The notes under the pieces are model-generated. The model was not told where the DNA came from, made no database searches, and saw nothing but the letters and a program-made list of their open reading frames with translations. Made by a program: the position numbers and the translations under genes. Shown one piece after another: positions 10,950 to 22,504 of a stretch of 64,000 bases of DNA. This DNA comes from Cladochytrium replicatum (lineage: Eukaryota > Chytridiomycota > Chytridiomycetes > Cladochytriales > Cladochytriaceae), in NCBI GenBank assembly GCA_025526935.1, contig JAHLKD010000053.1, positions 248,001 through 312,000 of the forward strand, in the 5' to 3' direction. Each line of letters begins with the position of its first letter. The first letter of the stretch is position 1.

Positions 10950-12580
10950 TGAATCATCATCATGCAGTGAACTGCAGTGGGCATCATTTGAATCTCGTTT
11001 CGATATTATCATAAGAGAAATTCTTTTAAGTATTATTTGGATCGTATGTTTTGTTCAGTATATTTCAACTTCTCGCTCTTGCCTTCCATCTTGTACTGCA
11101 CCAGCAACCGTGCAGTCAAGGTGCAACTTGGCAACTTGTGAGTTTCCGCAGGAGGGAGACCCCTGGAGTTCAGGTGGTTCTTCAAAATGGTTGTTGAGGA
11201 GTGTGCAGAACTTGTTTGTCTGTGAGATGAAAATGGAATACAATAGTTATTTCGCTGAACTGGCGTCAATCTTCCGACGATTTACACGTGCTAGCGGCAA
11301 GGAGTGTGGTTGCAAAACCCCGATTTGCTGATTCCACACAGTTCACCAGCACCAATTATCCGAATGCTACATATACCTGACGGAGAGGGGCAATTTATCA
11401 ACCATGAATTCTTGTATGGTGGTACAAACAAAACGAACCTCGATTGGTGGCGGCAACTTCGTCTCCGAAGACAAATGTTCAAGCGTTTGATGGTGGTGTT
11501 TCGATTGCAAGTGGAATGGCTTCGAAAGGTTCTCCTGATGGTCTGAGTCGGTACGTCGTCTCAACTCACACATGAAACTATTCACTTTTTGACGCAGACG
11601 TCAGTTCAATGCAAATCATACCGATTGAATGACCGGAGAAGACGACGGCGTACAAAAATCTGGATCCATCAAAAGCAATCTGATGTAAAGCATTCGCACA
11701 AAGAAGCACAGAGTGCCAAAGACACAATAGGCGGGAAGGTGCGGGGCGGGTAGTTACGCACATACAAAAACTTAGTCGGGCGTGTATGGGTCACGCATTC
11801 GTTGGCTTGCGAACCATGATGCGATGATTGAAGATCGTTGCGCTTCGAACGTACGACCCCAGTCACCAAAGACCCAAGTTCCGAGCATGAGCCCCTAGTA
11901 TCAATGGTACGGTCGATCATTCTTGAATGACAGCAATGCGAGGGACTCCGAAGCAGCCAGAAGTAGTTGCAATTCAGAGATCGCGGTAGTTGTCCAGTCA
12001 TGGACCGACAATGATTCCGCATAGTTGATGTGAGATCGCAAGGGTTCAAAGCTTCCTCCAGCCTCTTCAAAAGCCGTCGGATTCTATTTCCAGTGAGGAC
12101 ATCGATCGATTCTGCAAGAACAGCCAGTACCTGACGCTTATTAGGTACCGTAACTTAGCTGAATAATACATCAAGCCCGCGACAAACGACATAGGTATTG
12201 ATCTTCTTGAAGAGTAGAATCAGACAAAAAGTAGCGAGGATTCATCTCCATCGTGAGGTGGGAGACGTTCTGAGCAAACTCCAAAAGACGGATCAATGCA
12301 ATGAAATATCCTCCGAGAAGAATCGCAAGGGGTGCGCCAGCAGTCAAGGTTGAAATCGCCATGGTCCCAGATGAACTACACCAAGCATATCAGTATCGAC
12401 CAACTCCACACAATACGGTTTTCGTACCCCATCCGGCGAGTCTGCGCACCAGCTACTCATCATCTGTTGCTCCAAACTCCCAGCTTGTTTCCTTCTAAAA
12501 ACTTTGCGATCTGCAGGGCAAGCTTTTTGATCACATTATGGAAGAATTTTTTATGATCTGAAATGTGATGGAGCTCGAGT
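10950..12580. other. Gene-poor stretch with decayed coding text
   Basis: No intact gene is seen. On the plus strand at about 11310-11690 there are protein-like segments in shifting frames (FADSTQFTSTNYPNATY, VQAFDGGVSIASGMASKG, SSMQIIPIE) that look like the remains of a beta-rich secreted or propeller protein. On the minus strand 12362-12171 is a short open frame that starts with a hydrophobic segment (LTAGAPLAILLGGYFIALI). Neither can be assigned. Confidence 0.3.
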
Positions 12581-12586
12581 TTACAG

Positions 12587-13180
12587 CTAAAGCTGAATGG
12601 AGTACCCGGACTGGCTCCCTTGCTGGTTTCGCCCAAATTGGCGGCCTTTTGGTGTCCTCCACCACTCCAGTACCTCAAATCTTCTTTTCGCTCGTGCCGA
12701 TTTCACTGCAACATAAGTCCATCTCATCTTGAGTCCGCTTTTTCTCCACCATTCCAGTACATCGACATGACCATTGTTGCTTGTTTTGTTCAAGCTCATG
12801 TCCGCTCCGTTTCTTCTACCACTCCAATACAGCAACGTGCCCATTACTGCTCGCCCTGCTCGCCCAATCCATCGCATGTCGTGTTCACTTCATTTCGTGC
12901 CCGCTGTTCTTCCACCAAGTCAACACAACGACACGTCCGGTCTTACTCGCACCGTCCATCGCCGAAGTGGTATATTTCGGGGGAGTCGACTCGCTTTCCA
13001 CCAATCCAAGACATTGATGTGACCGTGTTCGCTCGCACGTCCAATCCGCCTTCGGTGGGAGTATGACGGTGGAAGCGAAACCAAGAGTCGGGATAAGCAA
13101 ATATGTTGGACAAAGCACGAGCCAAGGGTTTGCAAAAGTCGAAGAGCAATATATCATTGCTTTGTGAAGCAAACATCCAA
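12587..13180 (-). pseudogene. Ankyrin-repeat protein remnant (VLEWW family)
   Basis: The minus strand holds at least four repeats of one pattern in broken frames: NNGHVDVLEWWRKSGLKMRW, RRFEVLEWWR, HGHINVLDWWKASRL and TGRVVVLTWWKNSGHEMK. Spacing and the GH-VLEWW-SGL core are those of an ankyrin-like repeat. The same family recurs at 24.2-25.3, 31.4-32.4 and 41.0-41.3 kb. Stops and frame changes separate every repeat, so it is dead. Confidence 0.65.
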
Positions 13181-13389
13181 AGTCAGCTCCCTTTCTTCAC
13201 CGCAATACCAAGAGACGGCACGTCCGCAGCAGAAATTCCCCCAGACTGGAAGCCATGCGGTCAGCCGTTCAAGTGTGTTGTAACAACTTCAATATGTGCA
13301 ACGTCGAGAGGAGTTCCAAAGTCAATTCCAGCTGCTTAACTCGTGCTATGTGATAATAGGCGTCCAAATCCCAGAAGTTTCACAGAAGC

Positions 13390-14940
13390 TCTCTCAATCT
13401 GAAGCATCCATCTTCCCGATATAATAACAAGTAGCTCGTTCTTTGGCCAATCCAACATAATTTATTGGACCGCCAGTGATTGCGAGCCAATACGAGCCAA
13501 TTAACCAAGATGATTTCCATGCAAAAAGCGTTGGTTTGGTAAAGTAAATCACGTACGTTCCAATTCTGATATGGTTGGAGTCATTGTTCCCACGACACAA
13601 GGGCGGGAAGTAACTTTGACAAGCATCCATGTAGCAAGGTATTTCAACTGTGTATGAATACGGGAGTCCCTTTAATCCCGCTCACGCTCATGGCAGCGTT
13701 GGGCGGTTGTCGAAGATTTTGCACAGTATCCCACTGTCCATAATGTTGTAAAAATACATGCTATCTCGCCCCAGAACTGCTATCCCTCTGACTCATAAAA
13801 CTGCATCAAACTCATCCCCCTGCGCAAGGGGTACAAGTTAGCCTTTCATACGCGCTATCGCGCACGTGAAATCTTTAGATTGGGATACCAAAGTATCCTT
13901 CCATAGTCATGTAGACCATCTTCGTATCCTCGAAATTTTTCACTAACTTTAAGCGCAACAATGGTCGTTATGATTTGACAGTGATTCGAGATCACCAGTT
14001 CGTTTAAGAATCTGCATGTCCAACCATTCACTCGAGAATGCGAATTGCACAAAAGGTATTAGTAAAAAATTTGTGTCAAGTTAGCTGTTCATAACCATCA
14101 TCATAGGATCGGCCAGGATTGTTGCTGTGGGTCCATTGGCTGTCCAATTATCCAACGGGATCGACATCTCTTCTGAGTACATTTCCAATCCGTAAAAGGA
14201 AATTCAGGCTTGAAGACACTTCTTTGCCCATAGAGTAGCTCGACGGCATTCCTTCAAGCACGCTTGTAGAGTAAAGCCGGGGTGGCAGAATTTCCAGTTT
14301 CCAAAGAGCGATCATGAGCTATCACCATAAGGAATCATGTGGATATTTCCCGTACGATCTGTTAACTCTCATGTAACGTAGAATTGACATACCTTCAATA
14401 AGCGTCTGACGGCCATCTTTGACAGTCAACTGCACGTTTGGGAGCAAAGGACAATAAGAACACTTCAATCACAGTCCCTTCCGAAAAAGCTTGATACGGA
14501 GTGATGTGTGCGAACAACATAGTGGCTAGATCTTCTTGACCGGTGTTTTGGTGTTTTGTGTTAAAGTTCGATTTATGAATTCAATTCTCTATCTAAAGTC
14601 AAATAACCCAGTGTGTAAGAGTCAGACCCAAACATCCGGTGCCTTCACGAAAATCGCGACATCAACCGAATGTACGCGAGGTAGTTCATCAAGATAAATG
14701 CTTAGAAGGAGTTGATTCTTAAAACAGATATCCAGTTGGATCATCCACTACCGCTTTAGAGTTTGATGATCTGCCCTTGTTGATTTCTCAATTGCGCATC
14801 AGTACACAACTCAACCGCAATAACTTTCTTGTCCCTTCTTGCTTATGATTCAAATTTTTCATGAACCATACTCGTGTTTCCAGAGATGTCCTGATGGGTC
14901 ATCAGTCCGGCAATCTCTGCGGCTTCCGTTCCGATCATGA
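13390..14940 (-). other. Exon-like segments of an unrecognised membrane or secreted protein
   Basis: Several minus-strand segments have protein-like text without a continuous frame. Examples are DELPRVHSVDVAIFVKAPDV (about 14690), AHITPYQAFSEGTVIEVFLL (about 14500), GKEVFKPEFPFTDWKMYSEE with NWTANGPTATILADPMMMV (14230-14100), ISNHCQIITTIVALKVSEKF (13980-13920) and a hydrophobic WLIGSYWLAITGGPINYVGL (13510-13450). They could be exons of one gene split by short introns, or a decayed gene. I could not build a consistent set of splice sites, so no product is named. Confidence 0.3.
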
Positions 14941-15046
14941 TCATGGGGCAAAGTTGTTTCCCGAACCCAAAAAATTTTCGACAGGTTAAAAGGACACAGA
15001 AAAGTTTTGTCCACGCAAATAGCAGTCCTTTCGCATATTCCCTAAT

Positions 15047-16459
15047 ATGCTATCGAAAGTGTGGATTGGTCTTACTCTCCTGTGTGCATTCGGAAGCCGC
15101 ACTGTCGAGGGCAACTTCTTCCCAAAGATAATCGAGAAGGATGTCGTCGTTCTCGGCGGTGGTGGTAGCGGAGTTTATCCCACCATCCGTCTTCGCGAGG
15201 ACTTCAACAAATCTGTGCTGATTCTTGAAACCAAGGACCGCCTTGGTGGCCACACTGAAAACTTCACGGACCCCACGACGGGGGTGGGAATCAGCATTGG
15301 TGTCCGTGTCTGGTACAACAACGAATTTGTGAAGAGGTACCTCGACAGGCTCGGCCTCCAGTATACCGTTTCAAGAGGTGGCGGAGGTGTCCAATCCGCA
15401 TTCGTTGACTTCAAGACCGGTGAGAATGTTTCCTCCCCCGTCATCACCCCCGACCCTGCGACAGTCCAGCTTGCGCTGCGCAACTATGGAGTTCTTGTAA
15501 ACAAGTACCCCGAGCTCGTGAGCGGATTCAACCTCACCTACCCAGTGGACGAAGACCTTCTTCTTCCGTTCGGTGATTTTGCACAGAAGTTCAATATCGA
15601 GCCGGCTGTTCGCACCATCTTCAACTACGCACAAGGGTTGGGTGACACCCTCGCACGCCCGACCATCTACACCCTCAAGAACTTTGGTTCGGCTGTTCTC
15701 AGCGGCGCAATCTCAGGCTTCTTGGCGCCAGTCAGTGGCGACACTAGTGAGTTGTACAGGAGGGCAACCACTCTCCTCGGGGACGATGTGCTCCTCAGCG
15801 CAAAGCTCCTCACAGTTCAACGCCGCATTCCCCCGGCTTTGAATAACGGATACCCCATTCTGATCGTCACCGCTACTCCCAAAGGCCTGGTCACCATCCG
15901 CGCAAAGAGGATCCTCGTCGCAATCCCGCCGACACCTCAAAACCTTTTGCCCTTCGATCTCTCGGAATCCGAGCGGAAAACATTGTTCAAGCTCAAACCC
16001 GCAGGTTACTATGCTGCAGTGCTCAACAACACCGGTCTCCCACCGGGAATCGCATTCGTCAATGCGGCCGCAAACACTTCGTACAACCTCCCGAAACTCC
16101 CCGGAATGTACTCGATACGTCCTACCGCCATCCAGGGGGCCTACGTTATCGTGTACGGAAGCAACGAGCCCATCTCAGACTCGGCCGTCAAATCAGATAT
16201 TATTGCATCGGTCAAGCGTCTCCAGAAGGCGTTTGGGCAGCCTGAGAAGACCTCTGACTTTTTGTACTACACCTCACACACACCGTTTGAGTTGAGCGTG
16301 AGCGCACAGCAGATCAGGGACGGGTACTACCGCGACATGTATGCTCTGCAGGGTTCTCTCAACACTTTCTGGACGGGTGCGGCGTTTCATACGCACGATT
16401 CAACGGCGCTTTGGGAGTTTGGCGACAACATTATATCGAAGATGTTGGCGACTCTCTAG
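15047..16459 (+). CDS. Secreted FAD-dependent oxidoreductase (beta-cyclopiazonate dehydrogenase-like)
   Basis: A single exon of 470 residues. The first 22 are a signal peptide (MLSKVWIGLTLLCAFGSRT, then VEG). The FAD Rossmann motif VVVLGGGGSGVYPTIRLRED sits at about 34-53. It ends in the ribose-binding acid of LILETKDRLGGHTENF, the LETKxRLGGH signature of the amine-oxidase/phytoene-desaturase superfamily. The C-terminal part (LNTFWTGAAFHTHDSTALWE) closes the FAD site. Several NxT/S sites fit secretion. The best-known relative is fungal beta-cyclopiazonate dehydrogenase, but no biosynthetic cluster is present here, so the substrate is unknown. The sequence is GC-rich and intact, while a decayed paralogue lies at 27.7-28.3 kb. 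Confidence 0.8.
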   Translation: MLSKVWIGLTLLCAFGSRTVEGNFFPKIIEKDVVVLGGGGSGVYPTIRLREDFNKSVLILETKDRLGGHTENFTDPTTGVGISIGVRVWYNNEFVKRYLDRLGLQYTVSRGGGGVQSAFVDFKTGENVSSPVITPDPATVQLALRNYGVLVNKYPELVSGFNLTYPVDEDLLLPFGDFAQKFNIEPAVRTIFNYAQGLGDTLARPTIYTLKNFGSAVLSGAISGFLAPVSGDTSELYRRATTLLGDDVLLSAKLLTVQRRIPPALNNGYPILIVTATPKGLVTIRAKRILVAIPPTPQNLLPFDLSESERKTLFKLKPAGYYAAVLNNTGLPPGIAFVNAAANTSYNLPKLPGMYSIRPTAIQGAYVIVYGSNEPISDSAVKSDIIASVKRLQKAFGQPEKTSDFLYYTSHTPFELSVSAQQIRDGYYRDMYALQGSLNTFWTGAAFHTHDSTALWEFGDNIISKMLATL

Positions 16460-16499
16460 AGCGATTCGCCGAATGCGATTAGGAATTCCAAGTTAGAGC

Positions 16500-16930
16500 A
16501 TGAGTATTAAATACCAAAGTTCATGGCACGATATAAAACTATGTAACGTCCACCGGCAGAATGTAATACTTTCTAATGAAGTCTTGAAAATGAGTTTACT
16601 GTTACTGATCGTCCGAGATGAACGAGTGCTCCAGGATGTTGGCTGGTTGTGTTTCAGCGAGCCCACCAATGAATGACATGAGTTAGATAAGCCAGCTAGA
16701 TGCCAGTTTTCTGGTCTTAATGTAACTATAAACTCCCGATCATATTCCAAATTCTGAAGTAGTGAATCAATAGGGGGGGTTATTTGTGCTTTTTTAAGCT
16801 AACGCCCTTGTCGCTTTCATGACTTATAACAAGACTGTTCTAATATTGGAAATTCTTCTAAATTCGTACGTCTGTCGGTCCTCCCATTCTTAGTCCTGGC
16901 CATCACCTCAATTTCATTGATACGATTTCA
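16500..16930. other. Intergenic, no gene seen
   Basis: AT-richer spacer between the FAD oxidoreductase and the small secreted protein. Minus-strand open frames here have no protein-like features. Confidence 0.5.
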
Positions 16931-16934
16931 CAAA

Positions 16935-17295
16935 ATGCGACCAAGTTTCGTAGTCGTTTTGCTCGCTTGGACTGTTTTCGCATTCATTTCAGAGATTGCG
17001 AGCGTTGGAGCGAATGCCGCAGTGCTTGTAAAACGCCAAGACGGAGAGCCTATCGCGGTAGGGGATCCTTAGCTGCAGAGAGACAGTGTAGTACTAACAA
17101 TGTTCTGAATGTGTTAAGACAACGACGGTGACTACCACTGTCAGTGAATCACCTCAGATCGTCACTATCATGCAGACAACGCCAGTGGAAGTAGTACAGA
17201 CAGTCGAGGTTACAACCACGGTCTACGTGCATGTTACGCTCAAGCCCAGATCCAACGAGAAGGGACATGAGCACAAGGGCCAAAAGAAACGTTAG
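16935..17295 (+). CDS. Small secreted Thr/Val-rich protein, two exons
   Basis: Exon 1 (16935-17057) and exon 2 (17119-17295) are joined by a 61-nt intron with a perfect TACTAAC branch site at 17092-17098. They give 99 residues. The N-terminus is a signal peptide (VVVLLAWTVFAFISEIAS then ANA). A dibasic KR follows in VLVKRQDGE, a possible Kex2 cleavage site. The rest alternates Thr and Val (TTTVTTTV, VEVTTTVYVHVTLKP), typical of O-glycosylated fungal surface proteins, and ends in a basic tail. No known domain is seen. An extracellular or wall-associated role is an inference. The short second exon makes this gene easy to miss. Confidence 0.65.
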
Positions 17296-17669
17296 ATGCT
17301 TTCTGTGATCTGATGATGCCCGCAATAATACATACAGCGATTCAACAATCCAATATTGAGGTGAATCCCTCAACAAGTTATTGATTGAGCAACACAGCAG
17401 CCTTCCCAAACCTGTCCCATTCTCTGTGATCTGATAGTCCAAGAATTCTCCGTCCCCTTCGTGCTCACGTGGACACGAGATCATCTCGACTTTCCGGTGG
17501 TTGAAACCCTCAGACTCTCAGACTCATTAAACATCTGTCTGTACAACGACTTTGAATCTTAGCTGTCTGTGTATTGCTATTTTGTAAATCAACCAGCAGT
17601 ATGTTATCTCACTTCCTGTGCTAGCACACCTCTCACTCACCTCGCTCCCCCAGCTCTAAGGAAAAAAAG

Positions 17670-19925
17670 ATGGCCGTGAACCCCTCCGCAAACCCTTCCA
17701 CCCTGTACGACAAAGTCTGGGCTCACCATGTCATCGACGAGACCCCCGACGGCACTGCCCTCATCTACATCGACCGCCATCTCGTCCACGAGGTGACCTC
17801 CCCTCAAGCCTTCGAGGGTCTCCGCCAGGCGTCCCGGAAAGTCCGCCGCCCAGACTGCACACTCGCCACTGTCGACCACAACATCCCCACAGCCTCCCGC
17901 AAGACCCTGAAAGACGTCAGCTCATTTGTGAAAGAGCCCGACTCGCGTCTGCAGTGCATGACTCTCGAGCAGAATGTTGAGGAGTTTGGACTCACATATT
18001 TCGGGCTCAAGGACGCGCGTCAGGGTATCGTGCACATCATCGGGCCAGAGCAAGGTTTCACTCTTCCTGGCACGACCGTGGTGTGCGGTGACTCCCACAC
18101 TTCGACCCACGGAGCGTTCGGTGCCCTCGCTTTCGGTATCGGTACGTCGGAAGTAGAACACGTCCTCGCTACGCAGACGCTCTTGATGAAGAAGGCCAAG
18201 AACATGCTGATCAAAGTGACGGGTAAACTCTCCGAGGGTGTCACCAGCAAGGATGTGGTCCTTCAGATCATCGGCACTATCGGAACCGCTGGTGGAACTG
18301 GTCACGTTCTCGAGTTTGCTGGTGAGGTTATCGAATCGCTTTCGATGGAAGCGCGCATGTCGATCTGCAACATGTCCATCGAAGCCGGTGCTCGCGCCGG
18401 TTTGATCGCTCCCGACGAGACAACATTCGAGTACATCAAGAACCGTCCGTTGGCTCCGAAGGGAGAGGAATGGGACCGAGCAGTCGCGTTCTGGCGCACC
18501 TTGAAGTCCGACGATGGTGCCAAGTTTGACACGGTTGTCGTCCTCCGCGGCGAAGACATTCCCCCAACAGTCACTTGGGGCACCTCTCCACAGGACGCTA
18601 TTTCGATCACCGATAGCGTTCCTGACCCGGCTTTGGCACCCAACTCAGAACGCAAAGCTGCGATGGAGCGTGCTCTCAAGTACATGGGTCTTACTCCCAA
18701 CCAACCCATGTCGACAATCAAAATCGACAAGGTGTTTATCGGCTCGTGCACAAACTCCCGCATGGAGGATCTTCGTTCAGCAGCAACCATCGCGTACGGT
18801 CGCAAAGTTGCACCTCACGTGCAAGCAATGATTGTACCGGGATCCGGTCTTGTAAAGAAGCAGGCAGAAGCTGAAGGCCTGGACCGCGTGTTTATAGAGG
18901 CCGGATTCGACTGGCGAGAAGCTGGTTGCTCAATGTGCTTGGGTATGAACCCTGACCAGCTCAAGCCGCAGGAAAGGTGCGCGTCAACTTCCAACCGCAA
19001 CTTTGAAGGTCGCCAGGGGGCAGGTGGTCGTACGCACTTGGTGTCGCCGGCAATGGCAGCTGCCGCAGCCATAGCAGGCCACCTTGTCGACGTACGGGAG
19101 TATATCCCAAGGAGTTCAACAAGCGCTCCACTCACCATCTCCCCTCTCGACCCCAAATCGTTCCTTGCCAAAGAAATCCCGGTCCCTCCAGCGTACACCC
19201 GGGCCGCCAAGACATCCACCGCCGCGGCAGCACCCACGACCAAAGCCGCTGCAGCACCAGCGGCAAGCGGCATTCCCAAGTTCACAATCCTCAAAGGCAC
19301 TGCCGCGCCTCTCGACATGCAAAACGTCGACACCGACATGATCATCCCAAAGCAATTCCTCAAGACCATCCAGCGCACCGGGCTCGGCAAGGCGCTCTTC
19401 CACCCGATCAGGTACATCCCCGGCACCGACGACCAGGAAGACCCGACCTTCATCCTCAACACCCCCGCCGCGCGCCACGCCTCGATCATGGTTGCAAACG
19501 ACAACTTTGGCTGTGGCTCCTCGCGCGAGCACGCCCCCTGGGCCCTTTCCGATTTTGGCATCCGGTGCGTCATCGCACCATCGTTCGCGGACATCTTTTT
19601 CAACAACTGTTTCAAGAACGGCATGCTTTGCGTCGTGTTGCCGGGCGAGGAAGTGCGCAAGTTGCTAGACTCGGGTGTGCAGGAGCTGGAGGTGGACCTT
19701 GAGAAACAGGTCGTGAGGGACGGGAAGGGTGGGGAGTGGAATTTTGAGGTGGACGCGTTCAGAAAGTTTTGCTTGATCAATGGGTTGGATGATATTGGGC
19801 TGACGTTGCAGAAGGAAGGAAAGATCACGGAGTTTGAGAAGGTGAGGACGGAACGGTTCCCGTGGTTGGATGGGCCTGGCGTTCGCAAGTTTGTTGTGGA
19901 GCCTGCCGGTTCGACGGATTGGTGA
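17670..19925 (+). CDS. LEU1: 3-isopropylmalate dehydratase (fused large and small subunits)
   Basis: A single exon of 751 residues, close to the length of fungal Leu1. It interconverts 2- and 3-isopropylmalate, the second step of leucine synthesis. The large-subunit part (about 1-490) has the aconitase-family 4Fe-4S cysteines: C360 in IGSCTNSR, and C420 and C423 in [12 protein letters not shown]. It also has the substrate motif [21 protein letters not shown] Pro/Ala/Thr-rich linker (about 500-535) leads to the small-subunit swivel domain, with [16 protein letters not shown] and [14 protein letters not shown]. All key residues are present. Codon use is strongly C/G-ending, as in highly expressed genes. 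The start is the first Met, in an aaaaaaagATGG context. Cytosolic in yeast; no targeting peptide is seen here. Confidence 0.97.
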   Translation: MAVNPSANPSTLYDKVWAHHVIDETPDGTALIYIDRHLVHEVTSPQAFEGLRQASRKVRRPDCTLATVDHNIPTASRKTLKDVSSFVKEPDSRLQCMTLEQNVEEFGLTYFGLKDARQGIVHIIGPEQGFTLPGTTVVCGDSHTSTHGAFGALAFGIGTSEVEHVLATQTLLMKKAKNMLIKVTGKLSEGVTSKDVVLQIIGTIGTAGGTGHVLEFAGEVIESLSMEARMSICNMSIEAGARAGLIAPDETTFEYIKNRPLAPKGEEWDRAVAFWRTLKSDDGAKFDTVVVLRGEDIPPTVTWGTSPQDAISITDSVPDPALAPNSERKAAMERALKYMGLTPNQPMSTIKIDKVFIGSCTNSRMEDLRSAATIAYGRKVAPHVQAMIVPGSGLVKKQAEAEGLDRVFIEAGFDWREAGCSMCLGMNPDQLKPQERCASTSNRNFEGRQGAGGRTHLVSPAMAAAAAIAGHLVDVREYIPRSSTSAPLTISPLDPKSFLAKEIPVPPAYTRAAKTSTAAAAPTTKAAAAPAASGIPKFTILKGTAAPLDMQNVDTDMIIPKQFLKTIQRTGLGKALFHPIRYIPGTDDQEDPTFILNTPAARHASIMVANDNFGCGSSREHAPWALSDFGIRCVIAPSFADIFFNNCFKNGMLCVVLPGEEVRKLLDSGVQELEVDLEKQVVRDGKGGEWNFEVDAFRKFCLINGLDDIGLTLQKEGKITEFEKVRTERFPWLDGPGVRKFVVEPAGSTDW

Positions 19926-21483
19926 GTCTTTCTTTCGCCCTTGCCTTTCTCTCTTTTTTTGCCTCTGTTTTTCAGCAGGGCAACCGCACACTTTTTTTTG
20001 GGGATTCGGGCAAAATGTCAATATTTTCTTTTATTGTTAGGATAGCCCTATCATTCTTCCGAGTTCATATCCTTAGTCTTCGTTTTGTTTCGATGGAATG
20101 AACTGCCAAAATATATTCGGTTGCTTCCTGCCAAAAGCAGAGGAGACCTCATTAAATTACAGTGTCGGTGAATATGTTGGTTTACAAATGTGAATAGGAC
20201 CAAACTCACCAACTCAAAACAACATATTTGACGTTCAATTCAAGGAATACAGCTCCTTACTCGCAACACAACACCAGAACCTCACGTTAGGTTGCAAGCA
20301 GTTCCTCCTTCTCCAAATCAACTAACCAATACAATAATAACTGATTATGTGTTGATTAGCTCACAATTTCAACGATTAAGACTGCAGTACAAAGAGAGCT
20401 GTTCAACCAACTGCAGATCTGATAAACACCAAGCGATGCAAGTCAGCCATGTGTACTAATTGTTTAGCATTCACTTAAACAACAGTCAATCTCTGACGCA
20501 TTGTAAAACACTTTCTCGATTCACTCCAGCCATTACTCTTCTTCCCCTCTGTGCTGACAACCAAAACATGTCACTACCATATAATGCCCATCCATCAGGA
20601 TCTAGTTGCAGTACCAAATCGTTGCTTTCATATCCATCATCCTGGTCTGATAAACTCTCTTGATCAAGCTGCTGACCAGCAACTGTTGACCACACAATCT
20701 TTTTCCCTGCAAGAGGTCTAGACTCCACCATTATGTAATCATGAGACCACACAACTAAATAAACACATTGCTGTGATCACAAAATTGATCACCTGCTCTC
20801 CAGTTGTCACTGGCTGTAGCCTCAATGTCCTGTCAAGTGATCCTGATACGTCTCATCATGAGACCATCCTACAGATTGAAGTCCATAACTGTGACTATCT
20901 AGCTTCATGTCATGAAGACATCCTCCTTTACTCATTGGAATCTAGTAGAGTTCTGAGAGTGATCACGCGTTTGAGAAAGAATGTGATGCTAATCAGTTTG
21001 CTGCTGACAGTTATATCATAATCGAGTACATCTCGTATGATACTAATGCAAGGTACTACATATTTATTTCTCATAGAGAACATGTCATTGTAGACACGAT
21101 TATAGCTAATCTTCATGTTCTGCTCACAATGGTTATTGTGAACGATCACTGGGATCTATATCTCTCTATTCGAGAGAATAATGTTTATATTAGATATTCC
21201 TATAAATCTATAGCCACAGGTTAATTATAAAAGCCGAAACGACAGTATATTTGAATTGTTTGCACAATTCAAAGAGCCTGTGGCGATATGAGATTTTGGG
21301 TGGCTGTGGCGCAAGAGCGTGATTGGAGAAACACGAAACTCTGCACCTACACAGATCAACCTGAGGACTATCTCTAGCGCAAGTCCCAGATCAGCAGCAC
21401 TAAAACTGATCAAATCACATCGCCCTCAAACCAAACTTCGACACAATAGTTATTGCCACAAGGCGCTTCCCCCGATCAACACC
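19926..21483. other. Intergenic and copia 5' flank, AT-rich from about 20.1 kb
   Basis: After LEU1 there is a T-rich 3' region, then about 1.3 kb of AT-rich sequence that leads to the copia gag at 21484. A 5' LTR and primer-binding site would be expected in this stretch. I could not fix LTR ends (no second copy in the window to compare). The minus-strand open frame at 20752-20486 has no recognisable domain. Confidence 0.4.
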
Positions 21484-22504
21484 AGATCTCCAACGCTTAC
21501 AGTATGCCTAAGAATGACACCCGCGACGGAAAACCAAGGCCTTTCGCTGGGCAAACGCTTGGGGAGTTCGATAAATACATGAAGATCGTTCAGAATTATG
21601 CAAACTTGAAAGGAGAAGCTGGAACTTTGCTCACAAAGTCGCCCTACCCAAAGCCGGAAGACTTTGTGAAAGAAGAGAAACCTGAACCGGCCTGAACGAC
21701 CATCTGCACTCGAAGAATACGACACAACAAATGATTTTGATTATGCCGTTAAAGAGTACGACGTAGCGTTGAAAGAGTACAACGCAATTGTGAACGACAA
21801 TCATCAACGATTGCAATCACATCGCGCTGAATTACAGATGTACGAACGATCTCAAGGACACAACAACGTTGCAAACAGTTGTCTTGACCAAAAGACTACC
21901 GAAAGCTCATGCTGCTCATGAGGTTTGTGTTTTACATCCCAACTCTTCTCATTCTTCTGCAGAGTGTAAACAACTCAAATATTTGATTGAGAAACATGCT
22001 TCCTCACATAAAGGAAATGCCAACAGTAAGACTGCAAACAATCGTGCCGCGTCAAAACCTAAGGATGCGAAGAACAACAAATTATCTTGCGATTTCTGTG
22101 GCAAATCTGGCCACACGCAGAATTTCTGCAGGAAACGCAAACTAGCCAAAAGTTTGAATGACGAGGAATGGAAACAGATAAAAGCATCTCGTGCTTCCTC
22201 CTCAACATCCCAGAACATGGATATCGATTCTCAGGAATCAGAACGTGGAGGTTTATATTATCTTCATGGAAGTTTGGATACTACTAATCCATTACTTAAA
22301 CACTCTTCCAAAATAGGTGCAGCTATTTTGACGAATCTTTCTAATTCTGCACTCTCTGTTGGCAAACAGAATGTTTTACCTGGTACCACTACAAACACTG
22401 CCCAAGAGCAGCAGACAACCATGTCTGGTGTAAGGTTTGACACAGTGAAGGACAACAATGTTTTCCCAAAAGATTCTAACAAAACTAGAGATTACGGGGG
22501 GTGA
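21484..22504 (+). pseudogene. Ty1/copia gag remnant
   Basis: Three segments in different frames carry a copia Gag. The N-terminus at 21504 reads GQTLGEFDKYMKIVQNYANL. A frame change follows at about 21693 (RPSALEEYDTTNDFDYAV). From 21869 comes the Gag C-terminus, with CVLHPNSSHSSAEC and the CCHC zinc knuckle CDFCGKSGHTQNFC (about 22090-22130). The middle of Gag, between about 21850 and 21890, is missing compared with a normal copia Gag. No aspartic-protease DSG motif is found before the integrase, so that region is deleted too. Confidence 0.8.

Noticed and set aside
18815-19888. A 357-codon open frame antisense to LEU1.
   Set aside because: LEU1 is certain on the other strand; long antisense frames are expected opposite strongly C/G-ending codons, and this one has no motif.
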